Positions 44,201 through 52,241 of a stretch of DNA of 64,000 nucleotides are shown here, piece by piece. Source of the stretch: CAZSSH01 sp964609825 (GTDB lineage: Bacteria; Verrucomicrobiota; Lentisphaeria; Victivallales; Victivallaceae). The stretch is taken from assembly GCA_964609825.1 (NCBI GenBank), contig CAZSSH010000009.1:186001-250000 (forward strand), in the 5' to 3' direction. The position numbers and the translations under genes were made by a program. How positions within the stretch are numbered: the stretch's first letter is position 1; every line of letters starts with the position of its first letter. A model generated the notes under the pieces. It was not told where the DNA came from. It searched no databases and saw only the letters and a program-made list of their open reading frames with translations.

Positions 44201-44305
44201 GATTTATTGGAGTGGCACACTTTGTCGGAGCTGGAGAACAGCAACGGCCGCGTCGTGCTGCCGTTGCATAAATTTGAAATTGTCTCGCTCCGCATCGAAG
44301 CATGA
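41243..44305 (+). CDS. GH38 alpha-mannosidase
   Basis: 1020 residues, typical for GH38, with no signal peptide. The zinc/active-site start GHCHIDIAWLWTIDETVGKI has His273 and Asp277 as metal ligands. LPDVFGYNAMLPQL carries the nucleophile Asp387. QFHDILPGSSVGRVYQDA is the conserved late barrel/helical motif that includes a further zinc-binding His. It removes alpha-linked mannose in the cytoplasm. It starts 15 bp after the secreted enzyme gene, so it belongs to the same operon. Later starts (MMNPMEKK or MEKK) are possible and would shorten it by 12-15 residues. Confidence 0.93.
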   Translation: MVSDRERLLSTMMNPMEKKLQLERAKKFFYRLPQHFFGETRTFEAEIALTDRRFAYAQIKQLPFQKIAEDEFYGKLWDKAYVKLRGSIPPEWRGCAVSFLLNFGGEALMFDRNGSAVCGFTSTCVFEAEYKKELHHHTLSAEPEELELLFEVQASGNLGAETNFEKPGVSCEVGVMRQLKYGVFHPEVWHLRLEFEILLALLGEMRQGVNCIANTRNYPADSYFEHRIYRVMMLAVDAYKDDPANAPAARAVLRRILAQTASGDTMRAAAVGHCHIDIAWLWTIDETVGKIGRTFANQLSLLRRYPDYIFGESQPFLYELAKEHYPELFEEIKSYVKAGRWELQGGMYVEADCNLSCGEALVRQFLYGKNFFRDEFGVEVKNLWLPDVFGYNAMLPQLSRLAGCDSFVTQKLCWNQYNKFPYHAFTWYGLDGTGLLSFFPPEENYNAMLVPDQLNFGANSLSENDILDEFLCLYGVGDGGGGPKDEYLERAKLCADLSGCPKVSFSRADDFLARLARRQNELPEYHGELYLECHRGTYTSQGWIKKANRECEQLLIGAEFIFSQLPAPDYPRWELDRLWKKLLVNQFHDILPGSSVGRVYQDARKDYGLIRAKVTELLGSAARQLYRSNFGSCVLVNTLSCNYEQLIDLPGGKRLVTLPPGGAVELPPDLPVFVPETVDNDLVLQNELIRYTFDRNGLLVSACDLECGREIMRTGGNRLSLYVDMPVANEAWDIDLAYENEKICEATLTGFSPKRIARDYQEFELEFTIGQSTVRQQVTLARNSKRLEFHNVVDYRERRKMLRVAFDTVIDSDEAAFDIQFGHIRRPTHRNTSRERAMYEVASQRYMDISEPNYGVALLNNGKYGCKVFGGTLDLNLLRSPIWPDENADLGIHQFAYCFLPHRHALADSQVMAEAAAFNRPPFRFDHFALSGTGAPPVAIVRGAASLEALKRAQKSDALIARVVELSGRSGEVELTMPAGARVFVTDLLEWHTLSELENSNGRVVLPLHKFEIVSLRIEA

Positions 44306-44330
44306 GCGGGAGACCGGAAAGAAAAAAGAG

Positions 44331-46559
44331 ATGAAACTTGCCAATGCGCTTATTTCGTTGGAGTTTGCCCCCGGCAACCAGTTGTGTCAAATGGTATACC
44401 GTAACCAATCCATGCTTGCCGGGGCGGTCAGCGGCGGTCAGCCGCTCTTTGTCCTCCAGTTTCGCGACCGCTCCGACGGCGGCAAGGCATTGCTGCTGAC
44501 AAGCAACGATTTTGTCCGGCGCGGCGCAAATTTGACACGGCAAAAATCAACGCAAATATTGATGCTTGACTTCGCCGGTCACTCCGCCATGCCGGAGCTT
44601 TGCGCGCAAATTGCGGTCAACTTGGCCGATGATTCGGCGATGACATTTTGGCGGCTCTCGCTGCAAAATATCGCCGCCGGGTTTGAGCTCGAGTATCAGG
44701 AGTGTCCGCGTCTTTATCTGCCTTATGACCTCCGGGGCAACGGCGGCACGGCTGAATTTTTTTGGCCGGGGGCCGAGGGCACGCTTTTTGAGCGGCTCGA
44801 CATCCGCACCGGCAATGCGCCGTTTACGGGCGGTCGTTTGAGTTACCCGTTGGATGGACTCCACGGCTACTATCCGGGCACCTGCCCGATGCAATTTGTC
44901 CACTACAACCGTGACGGTGTCGGGCTTTATTTTGCCGCGCACGACGCGGGGCACACGCCCAAGGGGATCGATGTATTGTTGCATTCCCCGGAGATCATGG
45001 AGAGCTTTTTTCAGAATTTCTGCGGCGGGGCGGCCGGCAGCTACCGTATGGATTTTGATATGGTCTTGGGCGGTCTCGACGGCGACTGGCAGGACGCGGC
45101 CATATTTTACCGCGCTTGGATGGAGCAAAACGACAGCTCGCTGCCGCCCAAACTTGCCGTCAATCCGGCGGTGCCGCAGTGGCTCAAGGATTCGCCGTTG
45201 GTGTTGATTTATCCGGTCAAGGGGCGCGGCTTTGACACCGGGAGCGTGAGTGGTAACGAGTATTTTCCGTACTCCAACGCCTTGCCGGCGATCCGGCGTT
45301 ATGCCCAAGCGTGGGACTCGCAAATTATGGCCTTGTTGATGCACTGGGAGGGGACGGCCCCTTGGGCGCCGCCGTATGTCTGGCCGCCCTACGGCGGCGA
45401 GGAAATGTTCGGCAAATTTGTCGATGCATTGCATGCCGAGGGTAATCTCGTCGGGCTCTACTGCTCCGGGATTGGCTGGACGCAGCGGAGCAGTCTGGAT
45501 GTCGGCTATACCCGCGAAGAGGAATTCGCCGAAAAGAATCTGCAAACCGTGATGTGCACCGGCCCCGAGGGGGAGATGTTTGCCAAAGTGTGCAACGGCG
45601 AACCCGGCAAGGGACAGCGCATCGGTTATGAGATGTGCCCCGAGTGTGATTTTACGGTCGATACCGTTTGCGCCGAGGTCGCCAAAGTCGCCGCCGCCGG
45701 GGTCGATTACATGCAGTATTTTGACCAAAATCAGGGTTGCAGCGCGCCCTTTTGCTACAGCCGTGCTCACGGTCATGAGCCCGCGCCGGGAGCCTGGCTG
45801 ACCCGGGCAATGCAGCATTTGCTCGCCTGCTCCGATCTGGCGGCGCAAACCGGCCCCCGGCAGACCATCCTCGGGTGCGAAAATGCCGCCGCCGAGCCAT
45901 ATATCAAATATTTGCCGTTCAATGATTTGAGAAGCCATTTGGCGTGGGGGTACGGCGGTCGGGCGGTGCCGGCGTATCCGATGCTCTTTCATGAGTACAA
46001 CAACAGTTTTACCGGCAACGGCGTTTGCATGGCCTTTTGGTTTGACCATCGCCGGGATCCGGCCTTTTTGCAGTACCGTACCGTTTACAGCTTTATTGCC
46101 GGCGAAGTGCTCTCCGCAGTACTCAAAGACAATGGTCAAATGCACTGGGCCTGGGTTTGCTCGTGGGATGAGGATGCTCCCGATCAAGCGCTGATGACCC
46201 GGCTGATCGGTAATCTCAACCGCTGTCGTCGCGAGGAGGGCCACGATTATCTGGTGTTTGGCCGGATGGAAAAGAGCGTCCCGGTGCAATGTGCCAAATG
46301 GTCGATGACCACCAGTGAAACTCCGGCGCGCACGCTGACACTGCCGACTGTACTCGCATCAAGTTGGAGTTTTAACGGCCGCCGTGCGCAAGTCCTTGGC
46401 AATATGAGTAAAACCGAGCAGGATGTAACCGTCTGGTTTCCCGGTCCGTGCCGGGTTCGGCTGATTCATGGCCGGGACCGCAAGGAGTTGACCACCGCCG
46501 GCCGGTTGGCTTGCACCGTACCGCCGCTGGATACGCTGGTCATCGAGTCAATGGATTGA
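44331..46559 (+). CDS. DUF6259-like putative glycoside hydrolase
   Basis: 742 residues from the ATG at 44331; earlier in-frame starts lie inside the mannosidase gene. It opens with a beta-sandwich (MKLANALISLEFAPGNQLCQ). The middle is TIM-barrel-like, with DSQIMALLMHWEGTAPWAPP, YCSGIGWTQRSSLD, YMQYFDQNQGC and a FHEYNNSFTGNGVCMAFWFD segment. I associate this layout with the DUF6259 family of glycosidase-like proteins. Asp in YFDQNQG and Glu in LGCENAAAEP are in positions where barrel catalytic residues occur, but this is a guess. There is no signal peptide. It lies between the alpha-mannosidase and an alpha-galactosidase-type gene, so it probably removes a side sugar of the same glycan. Confidence 0.65.
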   Translation: MKLANALISLEFAPGNQLCQMVYRNQSMLAGAVSGGQPLFVLQFRDRSDGGKALLLTSNDFVRRGANLTRQKSTQILMLDFAGHSAMPELCAQIAVNLADDSAMTFWRLSLQNIAAGFELEYQECPRLYLPYDLRGNGGTAEFFWPGAEGTLFERLDIRTGNAPFTGGRLSYPLDGLHGYYPGTCPMQFVHYNRDGVGLYFAAHDAGHTPKGIDVLLHSPEIMESFFQNFCGGAAGSYRMDFDMVLGGLDGDWQDAAIFYRAWMEQNDSSLPPKLAVNPAVPQWLKDSPLVLIYPVKGRGFDTGSVSGNEYFPYSNALPAIRRYAQAWDSQIMALLMHWEGTAPWAPPYVWPPYGGEEMFGKFVDALHAEGNLVGLYCSGIGWTQRSSLDVGYTREEEFAEKNLQTVMCTGPEGEMFAKVCNGEPGKGQRIGYEMCPECDFTVDTVCAEVAKVAAAGVDYMQYFDQNQGCSAPFCYSRAHGHEPAPGAWLTRAMQHLLACSDLAAQTGPRQTILGCENAAAEPYIKYLPFNDLRSHLAWGYGGRAVPAYPMLFHEYNNSFTGNGVCMAFWFDHRRDPAFLQYRTVYSFIAGEVLSAVLKDNGQMHWAWVCSWDEDAPDQALMTRLIGNLNRCRREEGHDYLVFGRMEKSVPVQCAKWSMTTSETPARTLTLPTVLASSWSFNGRRAQVLGNMSKTEQDVTVWFPGPCRVRLIHGRDRKELTTAGRLACTVPPLDTLVIESMD

Positions 46560-46604
46560 GTAAAATCAGTCATTCAATATTTTTAATTCAAACAAAGGTA
46601 AATC

Positions 46605-48650
46605 ATGCAGCAGCACCCCGTCCCCGAGAATTCCGAATTGTCCAAAATTGCCTCCCTCAAGCAAGCGGTTTATGACGGCAAAAAAACTGTAATCGATTTT
46701 AAGATCGGCCCGGAATGCGCCGCCGATTTATTAAAATCCATCACTCCGGCGGTCAGCTCCGCCGAGTTGCGTCCGGGCGTTATCCGGCACCGTCTATGCT
46801 ATCACTTGGAGAAATTTGCGCTGGATTGCGTATTAATGATTGACGAATACGTCGGTTTTCCGGCGTTGGAGTGGCATTTTACGCTTAAAAATACCGGTTC
46901 AAACAACAGTTTGCCGATTTCGCAAATTCGCTCAATGGCGCTTGACTGGCAGGGGGCGGAGGATAAGCTTACCCCAATCTTGCACCGCTCGCGCGGCTCG
47001 GACGAGCATGCGACGGACTTTTTGTTTTCGGTCGAGCCGCTCCGTGACTGGCGGGGGCATTTGTCGATCAAAATGAATTCCGGCGACTCGGTGAGCCCGG
47101 CATTGTTGCAAGGCGCGGACGGCCGCTCGTCCAATGCCTGGCTGCCGTTTTTTGTGCTCGGCAACGGCAAAGAAGGGCTGGCCACCGCCATCGGCTGGTC
47201 GATGCGCTGGCAGACCGCCGTGGTCAACAGTCCGGAGAACCGCGTTGCCATTGACATCGGGCTGGCGGATTTTGACTCGTATTTGCTCCCCGGAGAGGAA
47301 ATCCGTTCGCCGCTGGCGCTTTATCTGGCATTTAACGGTGACTTTGACCGCGGCCACAATCTGTTGCGATGCTTTATCCGCGATTATTTGCGGCCCCGGC
47401 ATGACGGCAAAATTGACGAGGTGCCGGTTTGCGCCTCCAGCTGGGGCGGGATGGCCAGTGTCGAGCACCTCAAGTCCATCGACCGGATCGTCGGCGAAAA
47501 ATTGCCGTTTGAGTATTACTGGATCGATGCCGGGTGGTACGGCGACGGCGATACCCCGTGTCCCAACGTGTTTGTCGGCGACTGGCACTTAAAGGCGGGC
47601 GACTGGCAGGTCAACCGCTTCCGCCATCCGCAGGGGTTGAGGATGATCAGCGACAAACTTCATGCGGCCGGGCTTAAATTTCTCTTGTGGGTGGAGCCCG
47701 CTCGGGCGATTTACGGCACCCCGGTAACCTTGCAGCACCCGGAGTGGTTTTTGACTTGGGACGGCAAAGATTTTGTCCGCGATCAAAGTGTTTTGCTGGA
47801 TTTGGGGAAACCGGAGGCCCGGCAATGGGCGTTTGATACTTTGTCCAAAATTATTGACGAAAACGGCGTGGATCTTTATCGCGAAGACTTTAACTTTATG
47901 TCCACTCTGGAGGCGCTGCGGCAAGCCGATGCCCCCGGTCGCCGCGGAATGGAGGAAATGCGCTGGGTGGAGGGATTTTACCGTTTGTGGGACGATTTGT
48001 TGCAAAAATTTCCGCGTTTGATCATCGACAACTGCGCTTCGGGCGGGCGTCGGATCGATCTTGAAACCATCCGCCGGTCACTGGTACTGTGGCGGACGGA
48101 CTACAATTGCTTTGCCAATCTCAATTGCGATGCGCTGCAAAGTCAGACCGCCGGTTTGGCCCGGTGGGGGATACCCAACTCGGTTTCCCCGGCTTGCTCC
48201 GCCGGTGACACTTACCAATTTCGCTCCGGCATGGCCGACGGTTTGGTTTTCAGTCTGGATGAATTCGGCAATCTCGACCGGCCGATGTCGGCTGATAATA
48301 CGGCTTGGCTGCGGCGAATGCTCGATGACGCCAAAGAGCTGCGCCGCCATTTTGCCGGGGACTTTTACAGTTTGATCGATGGCGGATTAAACCCCGATTG
48401 CTGGATGAGCTGGCAGTTGCACAACCCGGTCACCGGCGAGGGGGCGGTGATGGTATTCCGGCGGCAGGAAAGTATGATGACCAATGCGGCGCTGCAACTT
48501 CGGGCGCTGGATGCCGACGCGGAGTACTTTTTCCGCAATGCCGATGACGGCGAAGTCGTCGGGTATGCCGGGCAAACATTGATGGACACGGGGCTGACGG
48601 TCGCTTTGCCGCCGCGCGCTTCCCAACTGTACTTTTATCGCAAAGGTTGA
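46605..48650 (+). CDS. GH36-type alpha-galactosidase
   Basis: 681 residues, cytoplasmic, with the usual GH36 plan: N-terminal beta-supersandwich (1 to about 280), TIM barrel (about 285-600) and C-terminal beta-domain. The barrel contains FEYYWIDAGWYGDGDTPCPN, LKFLLWVEPARAIYGTP, ENGVDLYREDFNFMS (Asp as nucleophile; YRxDFN replaces the KWD of better-known members), IIDNCASGGRRIDLETIRRS and LVLWRTDYN (Asp as acid/base). It removes alpha-galactose or a similar sugar. It is 45 bp downstream of the DUF6259-like gene. Confidence 0.9.
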   Translation: MQQHPVPENSELSKIASLKQAVYDGKKTVIDFKIGPECAADLLKSITPAVSSAELRPGVIRHRLCYHLEKFALDCVLMIDEYVGFPALEWHFTLKNTGSNNSLPISQIRSMALDWQGAEDKLTPILHRSRGSDEHATDFLFSVEPLRDWRGHLSIKMNSGDSVSPALLQGADGRSSNAWLPFFVLGNGKEGLATAIGWSMRWQTAVVNSPENRVAIDIGLADFDSYLLPGEEIRSPLALYLAFNGDFDRGHNLLRCFIRDYLRPRHDGKIDEVPVCASSWGGMASVEHLKSIDRIVGEKLPFEYYWIDAGWYGDGDTPCPNVFVGDWHLKAGDWQVNRFRHPQGLRMISDKLHAAGLKFLLWVEPARAIYGTPVTLQHPEWFLTWDGKDFVRDQSVLLDLGKPEARQWAFDTLSKIIDENGVDLYREDFNFMSTLEALRQADAPGRRGMEEMRWVEGFYRLWDDLLQKFPRLIIDNCASGGRRIDLETIRRSLVLWRTDYNCFANLNCDALQSQTAGLARWGIPNSVSPACSAGDTYQFRSGMADGLVFSLDEFGNLDRPMSADNTAWLRRMLDDAKELRRHFAGDFYSLIDGGLNPDCWMSWQLHNPVTGEGAVMVFRRQESMMTNAALQLRALDADAEYFFRNADDGEVVGYAGQTLMDTGLTVALPPRASQLYFYRKG

Positions 48651-48670
48651 TGCTTTACTTAGGAAAAAGA

Positions 48671-50029
48671 ATGGATATTAAAATCAATCACCCGTCCGTT
48701 ACACCGGCGGGAGTCAAAAAAGCCGTTGAGGTTTTAGAAATTTGCCGACAGTCCCCGTTGCCGGAGTTTGGCTTTGACTACGAGTTTTTCAGCCCCGGCG
48801 GCGATTACGGTTACATGTGGTGGCAGCTGGATTTTTCGCTGGCGCTCACCGGATATTTGTGGCTGGATCAGCAATTTTGCGAAAAATCACTGCTCAATTT
48901 TTGCAAAGCGCAAAAGAGCAACGGTCGGATCCCGCTCTGGGGCAACGATCTGACGCCCGGCACCCCGCTGCACTCCCGGCAAAGAGAAAACGTGAGTTCG
49001 CTGCCCAAGCTTTTTGACGCCGCCTGGCAAATCACCCGCCGCACCAATGATCTGGCGATGGTACGTAAGATTTATCCGGTGCTGGTCAATTATCTCAATT
49101 GGTTTTTTGTCGAGCGGCAGGACCCGGAGACCAAATTGATTTCCGGGGTCTTTGAGGAAACCTTTGTCCCGTATCTGGGCTATGCCGGAGAAATTGCGCC
49201 GGTTGACACCAATGTGGAGCTTGCGCACGGCTGCGGCTGTGTCGCCCAAATCGCGGCGCGGCTGGGGGATCTCGGGCAGGAGACGTTTTTGCTGGACAAG
49301 CAGCGCCAAATCATGCAGGCGGTGCGTCAATATCTGTGGGATGACCGTCGAAAAGCTTTTTATAATTATACGTTGAAAGACGGCAGTCATGTGGATACCT
49401 TGATGGTCTCCACATTTTTTCCGATGCGGTTAAATATGGCGGATGCCGGGCAAAAGCAACACTTGCTTCGGCTTCTCACCGACCCGGCGCGTTTCAATTG
49501 GGGAAAGATACCGTTAAACTCGGTGGATCAACAGGACCGGACTTTTACCATCACCGATGGCAAATATCAAGGCAATCCTTCATGGAGCGGCAGTATCTGG
49601 AGCATCCTTAATGAGCAGGCCGTCCGCGCTTTGATTGACGCCGGGGAGTTGGCGTTGGCGGCGGAGTTGGCCGACCGGACGGTCGCGGCATTTGACAATA
49701 ATTACTCCGAGTTTCTCAACCCCGAAACCGGGCGCGGAAACGGGGTGCCCGATTATGCGTGGACGGCGGCCCAGTATCTGGAAATACTGCTCAAATTTAT
49801 TTTTGGGATCGACTACGCGGCCCCATCCGGGGAAATTGCCATTTCCCCAATGGTCTCGGCGCGTCATCACGGCAAGGTGATTGAAGTCTCCGGGATCAAT
49901 ATCCCCGGCGCGGGCGAGCTGGCGGTCAAAGTCAAGCTTCAAGCCGAGCCGGTGATCGAAGCCGTGCTGAAAACCGGCGGCAAGGAGAAAACGTTTACCG
50001 GGGCCAACTCTTTGGTGATCCGAATGTAA
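48671..50029 (+). CDS. Six-hairpin glycosidase (GH63/mannosylglycerate-hydrolase-like)
   Basis: 452 residues from the ATG at 48671, chosen because AGGAAAAAG precedes it; an ATG at 48650 overlaps the GH36 stop but lacks a ribosome site. It is entirely helical-barrel: FFSPGGDYGYMWWQLDFSLA, the NDLTPGTPLHSRQRENVSSL segment, APVDTNVELAHGCGCVAQIA, YQGNPSWSGSIWSILNEQAV and GVPDYAWTAAQYLE. These match the MGH1-like/GH63 (alpha/alpha)6 fold. It has no signal peptide and lacks the N-terminal sandwich of larger relatives. It is the last gene of the 35-50 kb cluster, before a strong terminator. Linkage not determinable. Confidence 0.78.
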   Translation: MDIKINHPSVTPAGVKKAVEVLEICRQSPLPEFGFDYEFFSPGGDYGYMWWQLDFSLALTGYLWLDQQFCEKSLLNFCKAQKSNGRIPLWGNDLTPGTPLHSRQRENVSSLPKLFDAAWQITRRTNDLAMVRKIYPVLVNYLNWFFVERQDPETKLISGVFEETFVPYLGYAGEIAPVDTNVELAHGCGCVAQIAARLGDLGQETFLLDKQRQIMQAVRQYLWDDRRKAFYNYTLKDGSHVDTLMVSTFFPMRLNMADAGQKQHLLRLLTDPARFNWGKIPLNSVDQQDRTFTITDGKYQGNPSWSGSIWSILNEQAVRALIDAGELALAAELADRTVAAFDNNYSEFLNPETGRGNGVPDYAWTAAQYLEILLKFIFGIDYAAPSGEIAISPMVSARHHGKVIEVSGINIPGAGELAVKVKLQAEPVIEAVLKTGGKEKTFTGANSLVIRM

Positions 50030-50138
50030 TCCATCCGATTGACCGTCCGGACAATCCAATGGTCAATCGTTATTTTAGAGCTAACATTGTGTGATCGCAC
50101 GGACAAACAATTTAATGTCCGCGATATTTTGATTTTAT

Positions 50139-50167
50139 GCCATCCGTCTTTGCGGATGGCTTTTTTT
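50139..50167 (+). terminator. Intrinsic terminator of the 35-50 kb glycosidase cluster
   Basis: A perfect 8-bp stem GCCATCCG (50139-50146) / CGGATGGC (50153-50160) with the 6-base loop TCTTTG is followed immediately by seven T. It lies 110 bp after the last gene. The remainder of the 50030-50422 gap holds the next promoter. Confidence 0.93.
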
Positions 50168-50252
50168 ATTTTGGGGGTAACTCTTCGCTTAAACGGCATA
50201 TTTTTTGTCGCCGGAGAGTGGTACTTCATCTTTTTTTGTCGGAAAGATAAAA

Positions 50253-50352
50253 AATGTTCGAAAATGTTTTATGAATTATTGAGCTTGAAATCGGAAGATT
50301 TTAAGGTTTTTTTCGAACATTATTTGGTTTATTTTCGTTTCTGATGTATACT
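50253..50352 (+). promoter_or_regulatory. Promoter and paired TTCGAA-type sites of the SGNH/LacI cluster
   Basis: TTGGTT (50324-50329) and TATACT (50347-50352) are 17 bp apart. Upstream, AATGTTCGAAAA (50253-50264) and its exact reverse complement TTTTCGAACATT (50310-50321) lie 45 bp apart, the second touching the -35. Paired inverted sites around a promoter fit repression by looping; the LacI-type protein encoded downstream is the candidate. Confidence 0.5.
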
Positions 50353-50422
50353 TATAAACAGAAAATCAAAATCATAGGGATCATTTGAAATATCGTTGCA
50401 GCACCTGAGGATACACAAAAAA

Positions 50423-52222
50423 ATGAGAAGAGTTTTATTTACGTTATTGACCGTTGCGACGTTGACGTTATGCGGCGCAGAGCAATTTCAAGACGGGCAA
50501 AAAATATGTTTTTACGGCGACAGCATCACCGCTCCTGGCGGGGGCTATGCTTATTTTTTGCAGAAATTTTATACCACAAGGTTTCCGGAGCGCAAAATAC
50601 AGTGGTTTAACCGCGGCTTAAGCGGATCCAACATTACCAACAGCCTGAAGCGTCTGCAAACAGATGTCATTGATTTGCAGCCGGATGTCGTCACAATCAT
50701 GATGGGGATGAATGATGTCAACATCAATCTTTACAACAACAGCACTCCGGATGAAGTCAACGCCGGCAAACGCGCTCAAGCGTTAAACGATTATGAAACC
50801 TCCTATCGCAAAACCATTGAAACCTTAAAAGAAAAAACCAAAGCAAAGATCATTTTAATTACGCCGACGCCCTATGACCAGTACAGTTTAGAGAGCGGCG
50901 ACAACTTATCCGACGCCAATTCCGGCTTGACGGCGGCGGCGGCAATCACCCGCAAACTGGCCCGGGAATACCATTTGGAGCTGGTGGAGTTTCATGAGGT
51001 ATTAACCGGTTTGCTCCAAAAATTGCCGGACCATAAAATCAACCGCACTGACCGCATTCACCCGGATGTCATCGGCCATTTGATCATGACAAAACTCTTC
51101 CTTGAGGCGCAAAATATTTCACCGGAAGTCGGCAGTTACACGTTTGACGCCAAAACCGAACGCAGTTTCACCATCAATCCGGCGGCGCTGCCGTATCCGG
51201 TCGACTACAACTTTGTGGAGGCCGAAAAAATAGTGCCGTTAAATTTTAATACCGAAACCTTGAAATTGACCAACCTTGCCCCCGGCCGGTACGGGGTCAA
51301 AATCAACGGGGCTTGGATCGGCAATTTTGAACAATCCGAACTTGCCGCCGGAGTCAGCCTGACCCACTGCGACACACCGGAAATGGCCGCGGCCAAAGGG
51401 GCTGCGGCGTTGATCGAAAAAGCGCGCGCCATTGCCGGCGAGGAGCGCTGCGTCGTCGCCGTTGAATTCTTCACCGATCTCAAAACGCAAGGAAAAGTCG
51501 ATGTCAGCGATCATGAGGCGGTCGATCAATATCAAACCGAGAGTTTCAAGAAAAATCCGAATGCTTACGCCGAGTATCAATACCGGATTTACAAAAACCG
51601 ACGGGACAACGTTGCCGAGTTGCACCGACAAATTTCCGGGCTCAATGCAGAAGCGTACGCCGCCGCCAAAGTTTCGCCGCTGACTTTTGAGCTGGTCGTC
51701 CCGGTTGAGAACCGCGGACCGGTCGCTGCATTCTCCGGCAAGGAAGGGCAGGTCGACTTGCCGTCAATGCCCGTATGGAGCGCAAATTTGAGTTTCAAGA
51801 TCAATCCGGTGACCGGTTTGACCCGTTATAATATACTCAGCAAGCGGGTCAACGGCAATGAGTGGCATCTCTTTGCATCGCCGAATCCCGGCGGCGAATT
51901 CACCCTGAGCTTTTACGCCTGGAATCAGGACAATAAAATTATTTTGGATGCGACTCTCCGCAATGACCGGATCAAGGCCAACCGCACTTATCGTTTGACA
52001 CTCGAGGCTGCCGACCGGGGAATCTGCCGCATCCGGCTGGATGACCGGGAAGTGCTGGACGTTAAAATCGATGACGACATTGCCAAGCGCAACAGCAAAT
52101 TGCAAATCGGCGGCGATGACCCGGCGGTGGAGATCAATGGCGTCGTTTTTTATGATGTCCCCTTTTCACGTCAGTCACCGCCCAAAGTTGCCTCTCAATC
52201 TCCGGCAGTTGGAACAAAGTAA
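50423..52222 (+). CDS. Secreted SGNH/GDSL-family esterase with C-terminal LamG-like domain
   Basis: 599 residues from the ATG at 50423 (signal peptide RRVLFTLLTVATLTLCGAEQ), with GAGGA upstream. The SGNH blocks are complete: FYGDSIT with Ser34, NRGLSGSN, MMGMNDVN and DRIHPDVIGH with the catalytic Asp/His. Residues about 430-595 are a concanavalin/LamG-like sandwich (MPVWSANLSFKINPVTGLTR). It probably deacetylates or deesterifies an extracellular polysaccharide so that lyases can act. It is the first gene of the operon that continues with LacI, pseudopilin, heparinase-like lyase, MFS and Gfo/Idh. Confidence 0.88.
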   Translation: MRRVLFTLLTVATLTLCGAEQFQDGQKICFYGDSITAPGGGYAYFLQKFYTTRFPERKIQWFNRGLSGSNITNSLKRLQTDVIDLQPDVVTIMMGMNDVNINLYNNSTPDEVNAGKRAQALNDYETSYRKTIETLKEKTKAKIILITPTPYDQYSLESGDNLSDANSGLTAAAAITRKLAREYHLELVEFHEVLTGLLQKLPDHKINRTDRIHPDVIGHLIMTKLFLEAQNISPEVGSYTFDAKTERSFTINPAALPYPVDYNFVEAEKIVPLNFNTETLKLTNLAPGRYGVKINGAWIGNFEQSELAAGVSLTHCDTPEMAAAKGAAALIEKARAIAGEERCVVAVEFFTDLKTQGKVDVSDHEAVDQYQTESFKKNPNAYAEYQYRIYKNRRDNVAELHRQISGLNAEAYAAAKVSPLTFELVVPVENRGPVAAFSGKEGQVDLPSMPVWSANLSFKINPVTGLTRYNILSKRVNGNEWHLFASPNPGGEFTLSFYAWNQDNKIILDATLRNDRIKANRTYRLTLEAADRGICRIRLDDREVLDVKIDDDIAKRNSKLQIGGDDPAVEINGVVFYDVPFSRQSPPKVASQSPAVGTK

Positions 52223-52241
52223 TGATAATTGCGGGGAAAAA

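Noticed and set aside
44547..46289. A 580-residue minus-strand frame opposite the DUF6259-like gene
   Set aside because: Antisense shadow; no domain, no ribosome site, and it contradicts the continuous plus-strand operon.
47860..47920. Missing KWD nucleophile motif in the GH36 enzyme as a sign of inactivity
   Set aside because: YREDFN still supplies the Asp at the right place, and YRxDFN is, as far as I recall, a normal variant in a GH36 subgroup; the acid/base RTD is also present.
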